A stretch of 64,000 nucleotides of DNA from Pseudomonas fluorescens (GCF_000968015.1 NZ_LACH01000061.1:28421-92420); one strand, 5' to 3'. Positions 33,649 through 43,154 are shown, counted from the stretch's first letter. The notes: generated by a model not told the origin, from the letters alone. Program-made: numbers and translations.

Positions 33649-34866
33649 TTAACCGTTAGTTTTCGGTACCAGCCCATCCGCCCGGAACATCCCGCGAATC
33701 CCGCGTATGGCCTGACGAATCCGGTCCTGGTTTTCGATCAGCGCAAAGCGCACGTGATCATCCCCATACTCACCAAACCCTACGCCCGGTGAAACACAAA
33801 CCTTGGCCTCGGCCAGCAGTTTCTTGGCAAACTCAAGCGAACCCAAGTGCGCATAAGCCTCGGGAATCTTCGCCCAGACGTACATCGACGCTTTCGGATT
33901 TTCGACCATCCAGCCCAGTTCATGCAGGCCTTTGACCAGCACGTTGCGACGCTGACGATACTGCTCGGCGATGTCCTTGACGCACTGCTGATCGCCTTCC
34001 AGCGCCGCAATCGCCGCGACCTGCAGCGGGGTGAACGTGCCGTAGTCGTGATAACTCTTGATCCGCGCCAGGGCATTGACCAGTTCGGCGTTGCCGACCA
34101 TGAAACCGATGCGCCAACCCGCCATGTTGTAGCTCTTGGACAGGGTGAAGAACTCCACCGCGATGTCCTTGGCGCCCGGCACTTGCATGATCGACGGGGC
34201 TTTCCAGCCGTCGTAGACGATGTCGGCGTAAGCCAGGTCGTGCACCACCAAAACGTCGTACTGCTTGGCGAGGGCGATCACTCGCTCGAAGAAGTCCAGC
34301 TCCACGCATTGAGCAGTGGGATTCGACGGGAAGCCGAGGATCATCATTTTCGGTTTCGGAATCGAGCCGCGAATGGCGCTTTCCAGTTCGGCGAAGAAGT
34401 CCACGCCCGGAATCAACGGCACCGAACGCACCTGAGCGCCGGCAATTACCGCGCCGTAGATATGAATCGGGTAGCTCGGGTTCGGCACCAGAACGGTATC
34501 GCCCTGGTCGAGGGTGGCCAGCATCAAATGCGCCAGGCCTTCCTTGGAACCGATGGTGACGATGGCTTCGCTTTCCGGGTCGATGTCGACCTCGTAGCGA
34601 TCCTTGTACCAATTGGAAATCGCCCGGCGCAGACGCGGAATGCCCTTGGATGTCGAATAACCGTGAGTGTCTTCGCGCTGGGCGACGGTCACCAGTTTTT
34701 CGACGATGTGCGGCGGAGTAGGGCCATCAGGGTTGCCCATGCTGAAGTCGATGATGTCTTCGCCACGACGACGGGCGGCCATCTTCAGCTCGGCAGTGAT
34801 GTTGAATACGTAAGGGGGGAGTCGATCTATGCGCGCAAAGCGGCGCGGCGAACCTGGGTTGGCCAT
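33649..34866 (-). CDS. alaC: Alanine transaminase AlaC (class I/II aminotransferase)
   Basis: A 405-residue PLP aminotransferase. FSMGNPDGPTPPHI is at the N-terminus, SNPTAQC near 181 supplies the cofactor-binding Asn, HDLAYADIVYDG near 209, and SKSYNMAGWRIGF holds the Schiff-base Lys244. It matches AlaC/YfdZ-type alanine transaminases, which make alanine from pyruvate and glutamate. The ATG at 34866 begins MANPGSPRRFARIDRLPPY, the conserved start of this family. The frame continues open upstream into non-conserved sequence. Confidence 0.88.
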   Translation of the reverse strand: MANPGSPRRFARIDRLPPYVFNITAELKMAARRRGEDIIDFSMGNPDGPTPPHIVEKLVTVAQREDTHGYSTSKGIPRLRRAISNWYKDRYEVDIDPESEAIVTIGSKEGLAHLMLATLDQGDTVLVPNPSYPIHIYGAVIAGAQVRSVPLIPGVDFFAELESAIRGSIPKPKMMILGFPSNPTAQCVELDFFERVIALAKQYDVLVVHDLAYADIVYDGWKAPSIMQVPGAKDIAVEFFTLSKSYNMAGWRIGFMVGNAELVNALARIKSYHDYGTFTPLQVAAIAALEGDQQCVKDIAEQYRQRRNVLVKGLHELGWMVENPKASMYVWAKIPEAYAHLGSLEFAKKLLAEAKVCVSPGVGFGEYGDDHVRFALIENQDRIRQAIRGIRGMFRADGLVPKTNG

Positions 34867-35005
34867 TGTTGCCTCGGATAACGTGAGCGCCCGGAACCGT
34901 CCGAGCGACGCTGGCCACTGCGGTGGCCTGTGGCGGAATGTAAGGGCTGATGTGGCAAACTGTCCAGCGACTATGTAAACAAATTTGTCCGAAGGAAATC
35001 GGTTG

Positions 35006-35668
35006 ATGGAATTTACCAGTGGCTTCTTGTTGAGCCTTTCGCTGTGCCTGGACATCGGCGTGGCCAACATCGCGATGATCACGTTGGCGATGCAGCGCGG
35101 CTATTTTCAAGGCTTTGCGCTGGGTTTGGGGACGTGCGTCGGCGACCTGATCTACGCCGTGCTGGCCTTGGCCGGGATGACCGTTTTGCTGCAATACGAA
35201 ACGGTGCGCTGGGTGCTGTGGATCGGAGGTTCGGCGCTGTTGTTGTACTTCGCGGCGAAGATGATCTATTCGGCGATTCACCATGAGGCGGTCCTGGCGC
35301 AGGCCGAAGACGTGGGTCAGAACTCCCATCGGCGCGAGTTTTTCCGCGGAATCTTCCTCGCCATGTCGTCTCCCAGCGCCATTCTCTGGTTCGCGGCGGT
35401 GGGCGGCACATTGATCGCTCGTTCCGGCGGCGGTGGCGCCCTCAGCTCGGCGCTGTTTCTCGGCGGGTTTCTCTGCGCCGGGTTGCTCTGGTGCGTGGCT
35501 TTGTGCTTCGCAGCGAGTCACGGCGGCAAGTTGCTGGGGGACAAACTGCTGCGCTACTCCTATATGGCATCGGCAGCGATCTTCTGCTATTTCGCGGTCT
35601 ACGTGATCCTATCGGGTTATAACGAGTTCGTCGGTGCAGGTGCCGTCGAGCAGTTGCACGCACTGTAA
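35006..35668 (+). CDS. LysE/RhtB-family amino-acid exporter
   Basis: A 220-residue membrane protein with six hydrophobic helices and the LysE-type N-terminus FLLSLSLCLDIGVANIAMI with a GLGTCVGDLIYAVLAL second helix. It is likely an efflux permease for an amino acid or derivative. The ATG at 35006 follows GAAGGAAATCG. It is divergent from alaC, which makes alanine or a related amino acid a possible substrate, but this is inference from position only. Confidence 0.85.
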   Translation: MEFTSGFLLSLSLCLDIGVANIAMITLAMQRGYFQGFALGLGTCVGDLIYAVLALAGMTVLLQYETVRWVLWIGGSALLLYFAAKMIYSAIHHEAVLAQAEDVGQNSHRREFFRGIFLAMSSPSAILWFAAVGGTLIARSGGGGALSSALFLGGFLCAGLLWCVALCFAASHGGKLLGDKLLRYSYMASAAIFCYFAVYVILSGYNEFVGAGAVEQLHAL

Positions 35669-35735
35669 TTGGGCGAATCGGGTTTGGCTTCTATACTCCC
35701 AGCCGAACCCACTTTTTTGTTCCAGGAGTTGAGCC

Positions 35736-36221
35736 ATGGATGAGCAAACAGGCGTCGAAACCGCCAAGCCACGCTTCGAGCACGGGCACTTCCTGCTCAT
35801 TGCAGGGCTTGGCGGACGATTTACTGCAGGCACCACTAAAGGCATTCCCGATCTCTGGGAGAAATTCATTCCCGAGATTGGCAAAATTCCTGGTCAAAAA
35901 AACGAAGTGACCTACGGCATCTGTTGCAATCCGGATGGCAAGGGCGGCTTCGAATACATTGCTGGCGTTGAAATCAGCAAGCTCGACGACCTGCCCGAAA
36001 AGTACCGCTGGGTTGAGGTTCAACCTCAGCATTACGCGGTGTTCGAGCATAAGGGCTCTCTCGATCAGTTGCCCCAGACCTTCCAGTACATCTGGAAAAC
36101 CTGGCTGCCGCAGTCCGGTTATCAAGCGGCGGACGCGCCGGAATTCGAACGCTACAGCGAAGACTTCAACCCGAAGCTCAATACCGGTGTGCTGGAAATC
36201 TGGCTGCCGCTCAAACCGTAA
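35736..36221 (+). CDS. GyrI-like / AraC-type effector-binding domain protein
   Basis: A 161-residue stand-alone small-molecule-binding domain of the GyrI/AraC_E_bind type: a central FEYIAGVEISKLDDLP strand pair, YAVFEHKGSLDQLPQTFQYI and the C-terminal LEIWLPLK strand with FERY before it. There is no DNA-binding domain. Such proteins bind or, in some cases, hydrolyse small lipophilic compounds. CAGGAG precedes the ATG. Confidence 0.8.
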   Translation: MDEQTGVETAKPRFEHGHFLLIAGLGGRFTAGTTKGIPDLWEKFIPEIGKIPGQKNEVTYGICCNPDGKGGFEYIAGVEISKLDDLPEKYRWVEVQPQHYAVFEHKGSLDQLPQTFQYIWKTWLPQSGYQAADAPEFERYSEDFNPKLNTGVLEIWLPLKP

Positions 36222-36325
36222 TGACTGCATTGTGCATTGGGAGGCGGATCGGTGATTCGCCTCTCGATGTCGTGGTGGCGCTGATTTATGATCCCCAGCC
36301 TTCCTCTCGCTGATTTCGAGCTGCC

Positions 36326-36814
36326 ATGAACACCGTCATCCGCCACGTCACACCTGCTGATCTGGACCGCTGCTACGCCATTGAAACCGTTGCCTATGAA
36401 GGCGACGAAGCCGCCACCCGCGAAAAAATCGCCACGCGCATTGCCACCTGGCCCGAAGGTTTCATCGTGGCCGAAGTCGATGGCGTTGTAGCCGGTTTCA
36501 TCAATTCCGGTGCGGCGTATCAGGTAGAAATGTCGGACGAGGCGTTCAAGGAACTGATCGGCCACGACCCGGCCGGCCCGCACGTGGTGATCATGTCGGT
36601 GGTGGTGCACCCGGATTATCAGGGGCTGGGACTGGCGAAACGGCTGATGGGCGAATTCATCGAGCGGATGCGGGCGTTGGGCAAGACCAGCATCCATCTG
36701 ATGTGCAAGGAGCGGCACATTCCGCTGTATGCCGGGTTCGGGTTTGCCTACATCAAGCCTTCAGCGTCTGACCATGGCGGGATGGCGTGGCATGAGATGG
36801 TGTTGGAGTTGTAA
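36326..36814 (+). CDS. GNAT-family N-acetyltransferase
   Basis: A 162-residue acetyltransferase. Motif A is VIMSVVVHPDYQGLGLAKRLM (about residues 90-110), followed by KTSIHLMCKERHIPLYAGFGF. It resembles arylalkylamine-type acetyltransferases in the N-terminal ETVAYEGDEAATREKI segment. The substrate is unknown. A family A REP follows. Confidence 0.87.
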   Translation: MNTVIRHVTPADLDRCYAIETVAYEGDEAATREKIATRIATWPEGFIVAEVDGVVAGFINSGAAYQVEMSDEAFKELIGHDPAGPHVVIMSVVVHPDYQGLGLAKRLMGEFIERMRALGKTSIHLMCKERHIPLYAGFGFAYIKPSASDHGGMAWHEMVLEL

Positions 36815-36842
36815 CCACAATCTCTCGAACACCGCAGATCCC

Positions 36843-36931
36843 TGTGGGAGCGAGCTTGCTCGCGATGGCGATCTGACAGTCACATCAATGTTGTATGTGC
36901 CATCGTCATCGCGAGCAAGCTCGCTCCCACA
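36843..36931. repeat. REP-type inverted repeat, family A
   Basis: TGTGGGAGCGAGCTTGCTCG and its complement face each other across about 48 bases. Confidence 0.88.
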
Positions 36932-36999
36932 TTGATTTGCGTTGTGTCAGTAGAGGCTGTCGCGCACCCGAGCCGGCGCTGCTGTTGAGCATAAGCACC

Positions 37000-37485
37000 T
37001 CAGAAAATCAGACCCATGCGCCGTTCGTAACCGATCCGGCCCCTGTAGGCTTCGCCGCTGTCGACCCAGCCGAATTTTGCGTAGAGCGCGATGGCCGATG
37101 CGTTATCCGCATCCACCGACAACTCCAGCCCCTTGATTTCCGGAAACGCCTGACGCGCCACGTCGGGCAGGGCTTGCAGACAGGCCTTGCCATAGCCTTT
37201 GCCCTGAGCCCGATGATCGACTTGCAGTGCGTGAAGGGTGGCGCTGTGTTCATCGGCCCACGCCGGCAGCACGGGCGGGCGCTTGAGCAGCAGAAAGGCC
37301 ACGGGAACATCCTCGGCCAGCAGGGCGAATCCTTTGACGCCGGGGCCGGGTTTGGACAGCAAGGTGTGCAACGCACCGTGGATGTCGCCGGAGAACCTGA
37401 TTTGTTCTTTATGAACTTCAATGGCCTCGACCTGCTGGCGCTGGAGCGCGTTCAGGCTGTCGTAAGGCACGAGTCGGGCTGTCAC
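37000..37485 (-). CDS. GNAT-family N-acetyltransferase
   Basis: A 161-residue acetyltransferase with motif A LHALQVDHRAQGKGYGKACLQAL and motif B VDADNASAIALYAKFGW. It starts with GTG at 37485, supported by AAGGACA seven bases upstream. The substrate is unknown. It is not related in detail to the GNAT gene just before it, which is on the other strand. Confidence 0.85.
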   Translation of the reverse strand: MTARLVPYDSLNALQRQQVEAIEVHKEQIRFSGDIHGALHTLLSKPGPGVKGFALLAEDVPVAFLLLKRPPVLPAWADEHSATLHALQVDHRAQGKGYGKACLQALPDVARQAFPEIKGLELSVDADNASAIALYAKFGWVDSGEAYRGRIGYERRMGLIF

Positions 37486-37625
37486 TGGAGTGTCCTTTTT
37501 CCAACAAAATGTGTTTCGAATTCTAACGAGTTTGCGTCCATGGATTATTTTTTATTTGACTGTCGATTTGGCTTTTTGCCAGACGACTAAGGGTGTCTTC
37601 ACAACAAAAACCACGGAGAACCACC

Positions 37626-38051
37626 ATGAACGCTACCCACGAAATCCAGGCCTTGATCGACACCTATCGTCAGGCGGTCATCGCCAAGGATGTCGAGAAA
37701 CTCATGCCCCTGTATGCCGAGGACATCGTCTCCTATGACGCGGTCAAAGCCCTGCAATTTCGGGGCAAAGCTGCCTACCGCGCGCATTGGCAGGAATGCA
37801 TGGAAATGTGCCAGGGCGCGCACACGTTCGACTTCGACCATATGAACATCGTCGCGGACGAGCACATCGCCTTCGCCCATTGGCTGGCCCATTGCGGCGG
37901 CACCAACGAGAAGGGCGAAACCCAGGCCTGCTGGATGCGCGTAACTGCCTGCTATCGGCGCGACGATGGGCACTGGCGCATCGTCCACGAACACTGGTCG
38001 GCCCCGTTCGACATGATGAGCGGCACGGTGCTGTTCAACCTGGAACCCTGA
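37626..38051 (+). CDS. SnoaL-like / nuclear transport factor 2-fold protein
   Basis: A 141-residue cone-shaped NTF2-fold protein: IQALIDTYRQAVIAKDVEKLMPLYAEDIVSYD is the N-terminal helix-strand unit, and HWRIVHEHWSAPF the C-terminal strand. Proteins of this fold occur beside DGPF proteins and ECF42 sigma factors. Here it precedes both on the same strand. The ATG at 37626 follows CGGAGAACC. Its enzymatic role is unknown. Confidence 0.82.
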   Translation: MNATHEIQALIDTYRQAVIAKDVEKLMPLYAEDIVSYDAVKALQFRGKAAYRAHWQECMEMCQGAHTFDFDHMNIVADEHIAFAHWLAHCGGTNEKGETQACWMRVTACYRRDDGHWRIVHEHWSAPFDMMSGTVLFNLEP

Positions 38052-38131
38052 GCGTCAGGCCGATTCGTCGGGAATGTCGCGAAAGCGTCAATCAGCAGCC
38101 ATAGTTGATCCGTTCGATTCAGGAGAGCCCC

Positions 38132-38482
38132 ATGAAGTATTTATGCCTGGTCTACAGCAACGAGCACGAGTTGCACTCGTTGCCCGAAAGCCCGAATGAC
38201 GCTGAATGCATGGCCTACGCCGAGGCGATCCAGGGCAGCGGTCGAATGGTCGCCGCCGAGGCGCTGGAGTCGGTGCAGACCGCGACCACCGTGCGCATGC
38301 GCAACGGGAAAATGTCTATCACCGACGGCCCGTTCGCCGAAACCAAGGAGCAATTGGCCGGCTTTTACCTGATCGATGCCAAGGATCTCAATGAAGCCAT
38401 CCAGGTCGCCGGCAACATCCCGGCGGCCCGGGTCGGCTGTGTCGAGGTACGTCCCGTTCGCCAGTTGAATCCCGGCGCCTGA
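38132..38482 (+). CDS. YciI-like DGPF-domain protein
   Basis: A 116-residue dimeric alpha-beta-barrel protein with the diagnostic SITDGPFAETKEQLAGFYLIDA segment. DGPF proteins are the usual genomic partner of ECF42 sigma factors and are expressed from the promoters those sigma factors recognise. The ATG at 38132 follows CAGGAGAGCCCC. Its stop overlaps the sigma factor start (TGATG). Confidence 0.9.
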   Translation: MKYLCLVYSNEHELHSLPESPNDAECMAYAEAIQGSGRMVAAEALESVQTATTVRMRNGKMSITDGPFAETKEQLAGFYLIDAKDLNEAIQVAGNIPAARVGCVEVRPVRQLNPGA

Positions 38483-39717
38483 TGTCGGCCGAGTCGGTAC
38501 GAGCGCAGGTTGAGCAGGTTTACCGCGAGGACTCACGGCGGATTCTGGCGACCCTGATCCGTTTGCTCGGCGATTTCGACCTCGCCGAAGAAGCCTTGCA
38601 CGAGGCGTTTTTCGTCGCGGTCGAGCGCTGGCAGCGTGACGGTGTGCCGGACAATCCGCGCACCTGGCTCGTGTCCACGGGGCGCTTCAAGGCCATCGAT
38701 GTGTTGCGTCGGCGTGCACGCTTCATCGCGTCGCAACCGATGTTGATCGCTCAACTGGAGGCGCTGGAGCAGGCCGACTGGAGTGACGAAGACGTGGAAG
38801 ACGATCGCCTGCGCCTGATCTTCACCTGTTGCCACCCGGCACTCGCGGCGGACGCCCAGGTGCCGTTGACGCTGCGGGAAGTCTGCGACCTGACCACGGA
38901 AGAAATCGCCCGGGCCTTTCTGTCGGCGCCAGCGACCATTGCCCAGCGTATCGTGCGGGCTAAAGCAAAAATCCGTGACGCAAAAATTCCTTATCAAGTG
39001 CCAACCCTGGCGGAATTGCCCGAGCGCCTGGACAGCGTGCTGCGGGTTATTTACCTGGTGTTCAACGAAGGCTATTCGGCGTCCATGGGCGCGGAACTGA
39101 CCCGTGAGGATTTGACCCGCGAGGCGATTCGGCTCGGTCGTCTGTTGATGGAACTGCTGCCCGAACCCGAGGTGATGGGGCTGCTGGCGCTGATGCTGTT
39201 GCACGAGTCCCGACGCCCGGCGCGGACGTCGGCGAGCGGGGAGTTGGTCGTGCTGGATGAGCAGGACCGTTCGTTGTGGGACGCTTCAATGATCGAAGAA
39301 GGTTGCGCATTGGTGGAGCGGGCGCTGACGACTCGGCAATTCGGTCCGTATTGCCTGCAAGCAGCGATAGCGGCGTCGCATGCCGAAGCGCCCACGGCGG
39401 CGGAAACGGACTGGCTGGAGATTGTGGGTCTGTATGACGTGCTGTTGCGGGCGGCGCCTTCGCCAGTGATCGAACTGAACCGTGCGGCGGCGATCTCCAA
39501 ACGGGATGGGCCGTTGGCGGGGCTGACGTTGGTTGAAGGGATTCTGGCGCGGGGGGATTTGCTGGATTACCACTTGGCGCACGCGGCGCGGGCGGAGTTT
39601 TGTCGGCAGCTGGGAAGGATTGATGAGGCGCGGGCGGCTTATGAGCGGGCGTTGGAGTTGACGCAGCAAGTGCCGGAGCGGCGGTTTATCGAGGGCCGGT
39701 TGCGGGCGTTGGAGTGA
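38482..39717 (+). CDS. ECF42-type RNA polymerase sigma factor with C-terminal TPR-like extension
   Basis: A 411-residue sigma factor, twice normal ECF length. Regions 2 and 4 occupy about residues 1-180 (LIRLLGDFDLAEEALHEAFFVAVERW, VPLTLREVCDLTTEEIARAFLSAPATIAQRIVRAK). The remainder is helical with DUF6596/TPR character, including YDVLLRAAPSPVIELNRAAAIS and DEARAAYERAL. In ECF42 proteins this extension replaces an anti-sigma factor as the control element. It is coupled by overlap to the DGPF gene. Confidence 0.9.
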   Translation: MSAESVRAQVEQVYREDSRRILATLIRLLGDFDLAEEALHEAFFVAVERWQRDGVPDNPRTWLVSTGRFKAIDVLRRRARFIASQPMLIAQLEALEQADWSDEDVEDDRLRLIFTCCHPALAADAQVPLTLREVCDLTTEEIARAFLSAPATIAQRIVRAKAKIRDAKIPYQVPTLAELPERLDSVLRVIYLVFNEGYSASMGAELTREDLTREAIRLGRLLMELLPEPEVMGLLALMLLHESRRPARTSASGELVVLDEQDRSLWDASMIEEGCALVERALTTRQFGPYCLQAAIAASHAEAPTAAETDWLEIVGLYDVLLRAAPSPVIELNRAAAISKRDGPLAGLTLVEGILARGDLLDYHLAHAARAEFCRQLGRIDEARAAYERALELTQQVPERRFIEGRLRALE

Positions 39718-39733
39718 TGTGATCTTGCGGGCC

Positions 39734-39821
39734 CCATCGCGAGCAAGCTCGCTCCCACATTCGACCGCATTTCTGTTGAAGGAACTTGGTCAACTGTGGG
39801 AGCGAGCTTGCTCGCGATGGT
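39734..39821. repeat. REP-type inverted repeat, family A
   Basis: CATCGCGAGCAAGCTCGCTC and GAGCGAGCTTGCTCGCGATG face each other across about 45 bases. This is the opposite arm order from the copies at 19461 and 36843. Confidence 0.88.
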
Positions 39822-39828
39822 GGCACCG

Positions 39829-40683
39829 CTATTCCAACATCTTGCCAAGCAACCAACTCCCCGCCGGCCCTGGCGGGTGCAGCCGCGACCACAGTGCATC
39901 GACGAACACCGGTTTCGGCCAGCCGCGCACCTCCAGTTCCTGCAACGTCCCTGGTCCAAATCGCTCCACCAGCCACCGCGGCAACGGTGCCCAGCCGAAT
40001 CCACCCTGGGCCATTTCCAGCAGCATCAGATAACTCGGCGCCGACCAGACGCGCCCCTTCGCACGGCTTTCATACGGATTGACGATCGTCGCCAGACGCA
40101 GCTCCCGGTGTTGTTGCAGCACGTCTTGATCGATGTGGTTCAGCGCCGCCAACGGATGCTCGCGGGACACGAACAGAGCAATCTCGGTCCGTTCCTCGAC
40201 GGTTGAACTGACCAGGTCCGGCGGGTAACTGTCTTGCTTTTCGGCGAAGGCCACATGCGCCCGACCCCGTTGCACCAAGGCCATCAGGTCATCGCACTCG
40301 GCGATCAGGCATTCAAGTTCCAGATCCGGATAACGCTGCTCGAAAGCAGTGAGCGCCGCTTCGAATCGGTCGGACTGATACGTGTCGGAAATCGCCACGG
40401 TCAGTTTTGGCTCGACCCCTTGGGACAATTGGCTGGCAGTCATTTCCAGTCGGCTGGTGGCGGCCAGGATTTCCTCGGCCCGTTGCAGCATCACGTGCCC
40501 GGCCGGGGTCAGGCTCGGTTTGCGGCTGCTGCGGTCGAACAGCGTCAGGTTCAAGTCGATTTCAAGGCTGGCCACGGCGGCGCTGATGGTCGACTGACTG
40601 CGGCCCAGTTTGCGCGCTGCGGCGGAAAACGAGCCTTGAGTCGCTGCCTGTACAAACGCCTGCAACACTTCTTGAGAGGCCAT
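39829..40683 (-). CDS. LysR-family transcriptional regulator
   Basis: A 284-residue LysR protein with the helix-turn-helix QAATQGSFSAAARKLGRSQSTISAAVASLEIDLNLTLFDR and a type 2 substrate-binding-like effector domain. It is divergent from the intact PACE transporter gene with a 90-base gap, the standard arrangement for PACE genes controlled by a LysR regulator. It probably senses a polyamine or biocide-like inducer. Confidence 0.9.
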   Translation of the reverse strand: MASQEVLQAFVQAATQGSFSAAARKLGRSQSTISAAVASLEIDLNLTLFDRSSRKPSLTPAGHVMLQRAEEILAATSRLEMTASQLSQGVEPKLTVAISDTYQSDRFEAALTAFEQRYPDLELECLIAECDDLMALVQRGRAHVAFAEKQDSYPPDLVSSTVEERTEIALFVSREHPLAALNHIDQDVLQQHRELRLATIVNPYESRAKGRVWSAPSYLMLLEMAQGGFGWAPLPRWLVERFGPGTLQELEVRGWPKPVFVDALWSRLHPPGPAGSWLLGKMLE

Positions 40684-40773
40684 GAACTATCGCCTTGATC
40701 GATGGTTATTGGTTATGAAGTATCGGTATGAAGAAGGATCATGGCAACCACAGTCACTCAGAGGAGTCTGGCC

Positions 40774-41211
40774 ATGAGCACCCACAAATCCATCACTGAA
40801 CGTATTTTCCAGGCCATTGGTTTCGAATTGCTGGCCATCCTGATCTGTACCCCGTTGTTGGCGTGGATCATGGACAAACCGATGCTCGACATGGGCGTCG
40901 TGACCATGGCACTTGCGGCACTTGCCCTGGTCTGGAACGTGGTCTTCAACGGATTGTTCGACCGTGCGCTCAAACACTACGACATCGTGCACAACGCGTG
41001 GGTACGTGTTGTCCATGCGCTGTTGTTCGAAGGCGGTCTGGTCGCGGTGGGTGTGCCGTTGATCGCCTGGTGGCTAAAGGTCAGTCTGTGGCAAGCGTTC
41101 GTGCTGGATATCGGCGTGTTGCTGTTTTTCCTGCCGTACACCTACGTCTACCACTGGGTCTATGACGTGGTGCGCGAGCGGGTGGTGATGCGCCAGGCTG
41201 TCTCGGGATAA
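40774..41211 (+). CDS. PACE-family multidrug/biocide efflux transporter
   Basis: A 145-residue membrane protein with two repeats of the transmembrane-pair domain: RIFQAIGFELLAILICTPLLAW plus ALVWNVVFNGLFDRAL, then RVVHALLFEGGLVAVGVPLIAWW plus LLFFLPYTYVYHWVYD. The conserved Glu in helix 1 (FELLA) and Glu in helix 3 (FEGG) are present. The ATG at 40774 has GAGGAG eight bases upstream. An in-frame ATG at 40741 is possible. Known PACE pumps export chlorhexidine and short diamines. Confidence 0.9.
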   Translation: MSTHKSITERIFQAIGFELLAILICTPLLAWIMDKPMLDMGVVTMALAALALVWNVVFNGLFDRALKHYDIVHNAWVRVVHALLFEGGLVAVGVPLIAWWLKVSLWQAFVLDIGVLLFFLPYTYVYHWVYDVVRERVVMRQAVSG

Positions 41212-41213
41212 AA

Positions 41214-41308
41214 GCAAAAGATCGCAGCCTCGTTTCACTCGACAGCTCCTACGTTGGAATGCGATCCCTGTAGGAGCTGTCGAGTGAAACGAGGCTGCGA
41301 TCTTTTGA
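41214..41308. repeat. REP-type inverted repeat, family B
   Basis: AAAAGATCGCAGCCTCG arms with GTTTCACTCGACAGCTCC and its complement inside. Confidence 0.9.
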
Positions 41309-41341
41309 TATTGATGGCATTTACAAAAACACCACCTGACC

Positions 41342-42955
41342 TTAGAACAGCTTGGTGAACAACCAATACAAACTGCCCGACAACAGAATCGCCGCCGGCA
41401 ACGTCAACACCCAGGCCATCAGCAGGTTGCGGATGGTCTTCATCTGCAAGCCGCCGCCGTTGGCGACCATGGTCCCGGCCACCCCCGATGACAGTACGTG
41501 AGTGGTTGAGACCGGCAGGCCGAACATGTCCGCCGCACCGATGGTCAGCATCGCGACGGTTTCCGCCGAAGCGCCTTGCGCGTAAGTCAGGTGGGTCTTG
41601 CCGATCTTCTCGCCGACCGTCACCACGATACGTTTCCAGCCGACCATGGTGCCCAACCCCAAGGCAATGGCCACCGCGATTTTTACCCACAGCGGAATGA
41701 ACCGCGTGGCGTTGTCGATCTGCTGCTTGAACAGTTGCAGCTTGTTGGTGGTGTCGGCGTCGAAGTTGCCGACCTTGTTTTTGTCCATCAGGCGAATGGT
41801 TTCGCTGGTCAGGTACATGTCGTTACGCACGTTGCCCATGGCCTCGGCCGGGACTTTCGAGAGCGAGCCGTAGCCCTTCACTTCGTTCCCGATATTGCCG
41901 GTCAACGCGGCGAGGGCGGGGATCAGTTGTGGTGTGACTTCCTTGCTGCGCACGTAATCGGACAGTACCGGACGCGGGTCGGCCGGCGCGGGCAGCGGCG
42001 CACTTTTGACCAGCGCTTGCTGGGTGACTTCAGCCACGGCGGCAAACTGCAGCGCCTGGTCGGCCGGCATGGTGCGGTTCAGCGCGTAAGCCATCGGCAG
42101 CGTACCGACCAGAATCAGCATGATCAGGCCCATGCCTTTCTGGCCATCGTTGGAACCGTGGGCGAAAGACACGCCGGTGCAAGTCAGGATCAGCATGCCG
42201 CGAATCCACCACGGTGGCGGAGTGTCGCCCTTGGGTGCTTTATACAGCGCACGATTCTTCACGAAAGCCCGCAAAGCCAGCAGTAACAGCGCAGCAAACG
42301 CGAAGCCGATCAGCGGCGACAGCAACAGCGCATAGCCGACTTTGGTTGCCTGCGCCCAGTCTACGCCGCTGGTGCCGTCGCGACCGTGCATCAGGGCATT
42401 GGCCACGCCGACGCCGATGATCGAGCCGATCAGGGTGTGCGACGAAGACGCCGGCAAGCCCAACCACCACGTGCCGAGGTTCCACAGGATCGCGGCGATC
42501 AACAGGGCGAAGATCATCGCGAAACCGGCGGAGGAACCGACTTGCAGAATCAGCTCCACCGGCAGCAGGGCGATGATGCCGAACGCTACCGCGCCGCTGG
42601 ACAACAGCACCCCGAGGAAGTTGAAGAACCCGGACCAGGCTACCGCGAAATTCGGCGGCAAGGAGTTGGTGTAAATCACCGTGGCCACGGCGTTGGCGGT
42701 GTCGTGGAAACCGTTGACGAACTCAAAGCCGAGGGCAATCAGCAGCGCAACGCCCAACAGCAGAAACGGCGTCCAGGTGGTGACCACGGTGCCGAGTTCG
42801 TTCATGTCGTGCATCAGGCTGTAGGCGGTGAACAACAGCCCGCTGCCCAGCACGGCGAAGAAAATCACGATGGTCAGCAGGCCGGGCTTTTTATCGAGTT
42901 GCGGTTTGGCGCTACTGGCGGGCGCCTGGGCGGCGGAGAAGGAAGGAGTAGCCAT
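41342..42955 (-). CDS. Inorganic phosphate transporter, PiT family
   Basis: A 537-residue low-affinity phosphate/metal-phosphate symporter with two PiT repeat signatures: GFEFVNGFHDTANAVATVI near residue 80 and GAADMFGLPVSTTHVLSSG near 480, with FAHGSNDGQKGMG between. About ten helices surround a soluble loop (about 330-425). The ATG at 42955 begins MATPSFSAAQ. AGGA lies about nine bases upstream. Confidence 0.9.
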   Translation of the reverse strand: MATPSFSAAQAPASSAKPQLDKKPGLLTIVIFFAVLGSGLLFTAYSLMHDMNELGTVVTTWTPFLLLGVALLIALGFEFVNGFHDTANAVATVIYTNSLPPNFAVAWSGFFNFLGVLLSSGAVAFGIIALLPVELILQVGSSAGFAMIFALLIAAILWNLGTWWLGLPASSSHTLIGSIIGVGVANALMHGRDGTSGVDWAQATKVGYALLLSPLIGFAFAALLLLALRAFVKNRALYKAPKGDTPPPWWIRGMLILTCTGVSFAHGSNDGQKGMGLIMLILVGTLPMAYALNRTMPADQALQFAAVAEVTQQALVKSAPLPAPADPRPVLSDYVRSKEVTPQLIPALAALTGNIGNEVKGYGSLSKVPAEAMGNVRNDMYLTSETIRLMDKNKVGNFDADTTNKLQLFKQQIDNATRFIPLWVKIAVAIALGLGTMVGWKRIVVTVGEKIGKTHLTYAQGASAETVAMLTIGAADMFGLPVSTTHVLSSGVAGTMVANGGGLQMKTIRNLLMAWVLTLPAAILLSGSLYWLFTKLF

Positions 42956-43055
42956 GACGGACAATCCTGAGGGGAGAGGGAGTGTCGCCCATGATCGTTG
43001 CTGAATGTTACAGAGAGGCTGCGCTGGGTCAGTGTTTGGGGTTTTTAAAGGCAGA

Positions 43056-43152
43056 ATCAAAAGATCGCAGCCTCGTTTCACTCGACAGCTCCTACAGGGG
43101 ATCGCATTCCAATGTAGGAGCTGTCGAGTGAAACGAGGCTGCGATCCTTTGA
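43056..43152. repeat. REP-type inverted repeat, family B
   Basis: ATCAAAAGATCGCAGCCTCG and GAGGCTGCGATCCTTTGAT, with one mismatch near the outer end, enclosing the CACTCGACAGCTCCTACA type stem. It lies upstream of the PiT gene and downstream of the CorA-type gene. Confidence 0.9.
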
Positions 43153-43154
43153 TC

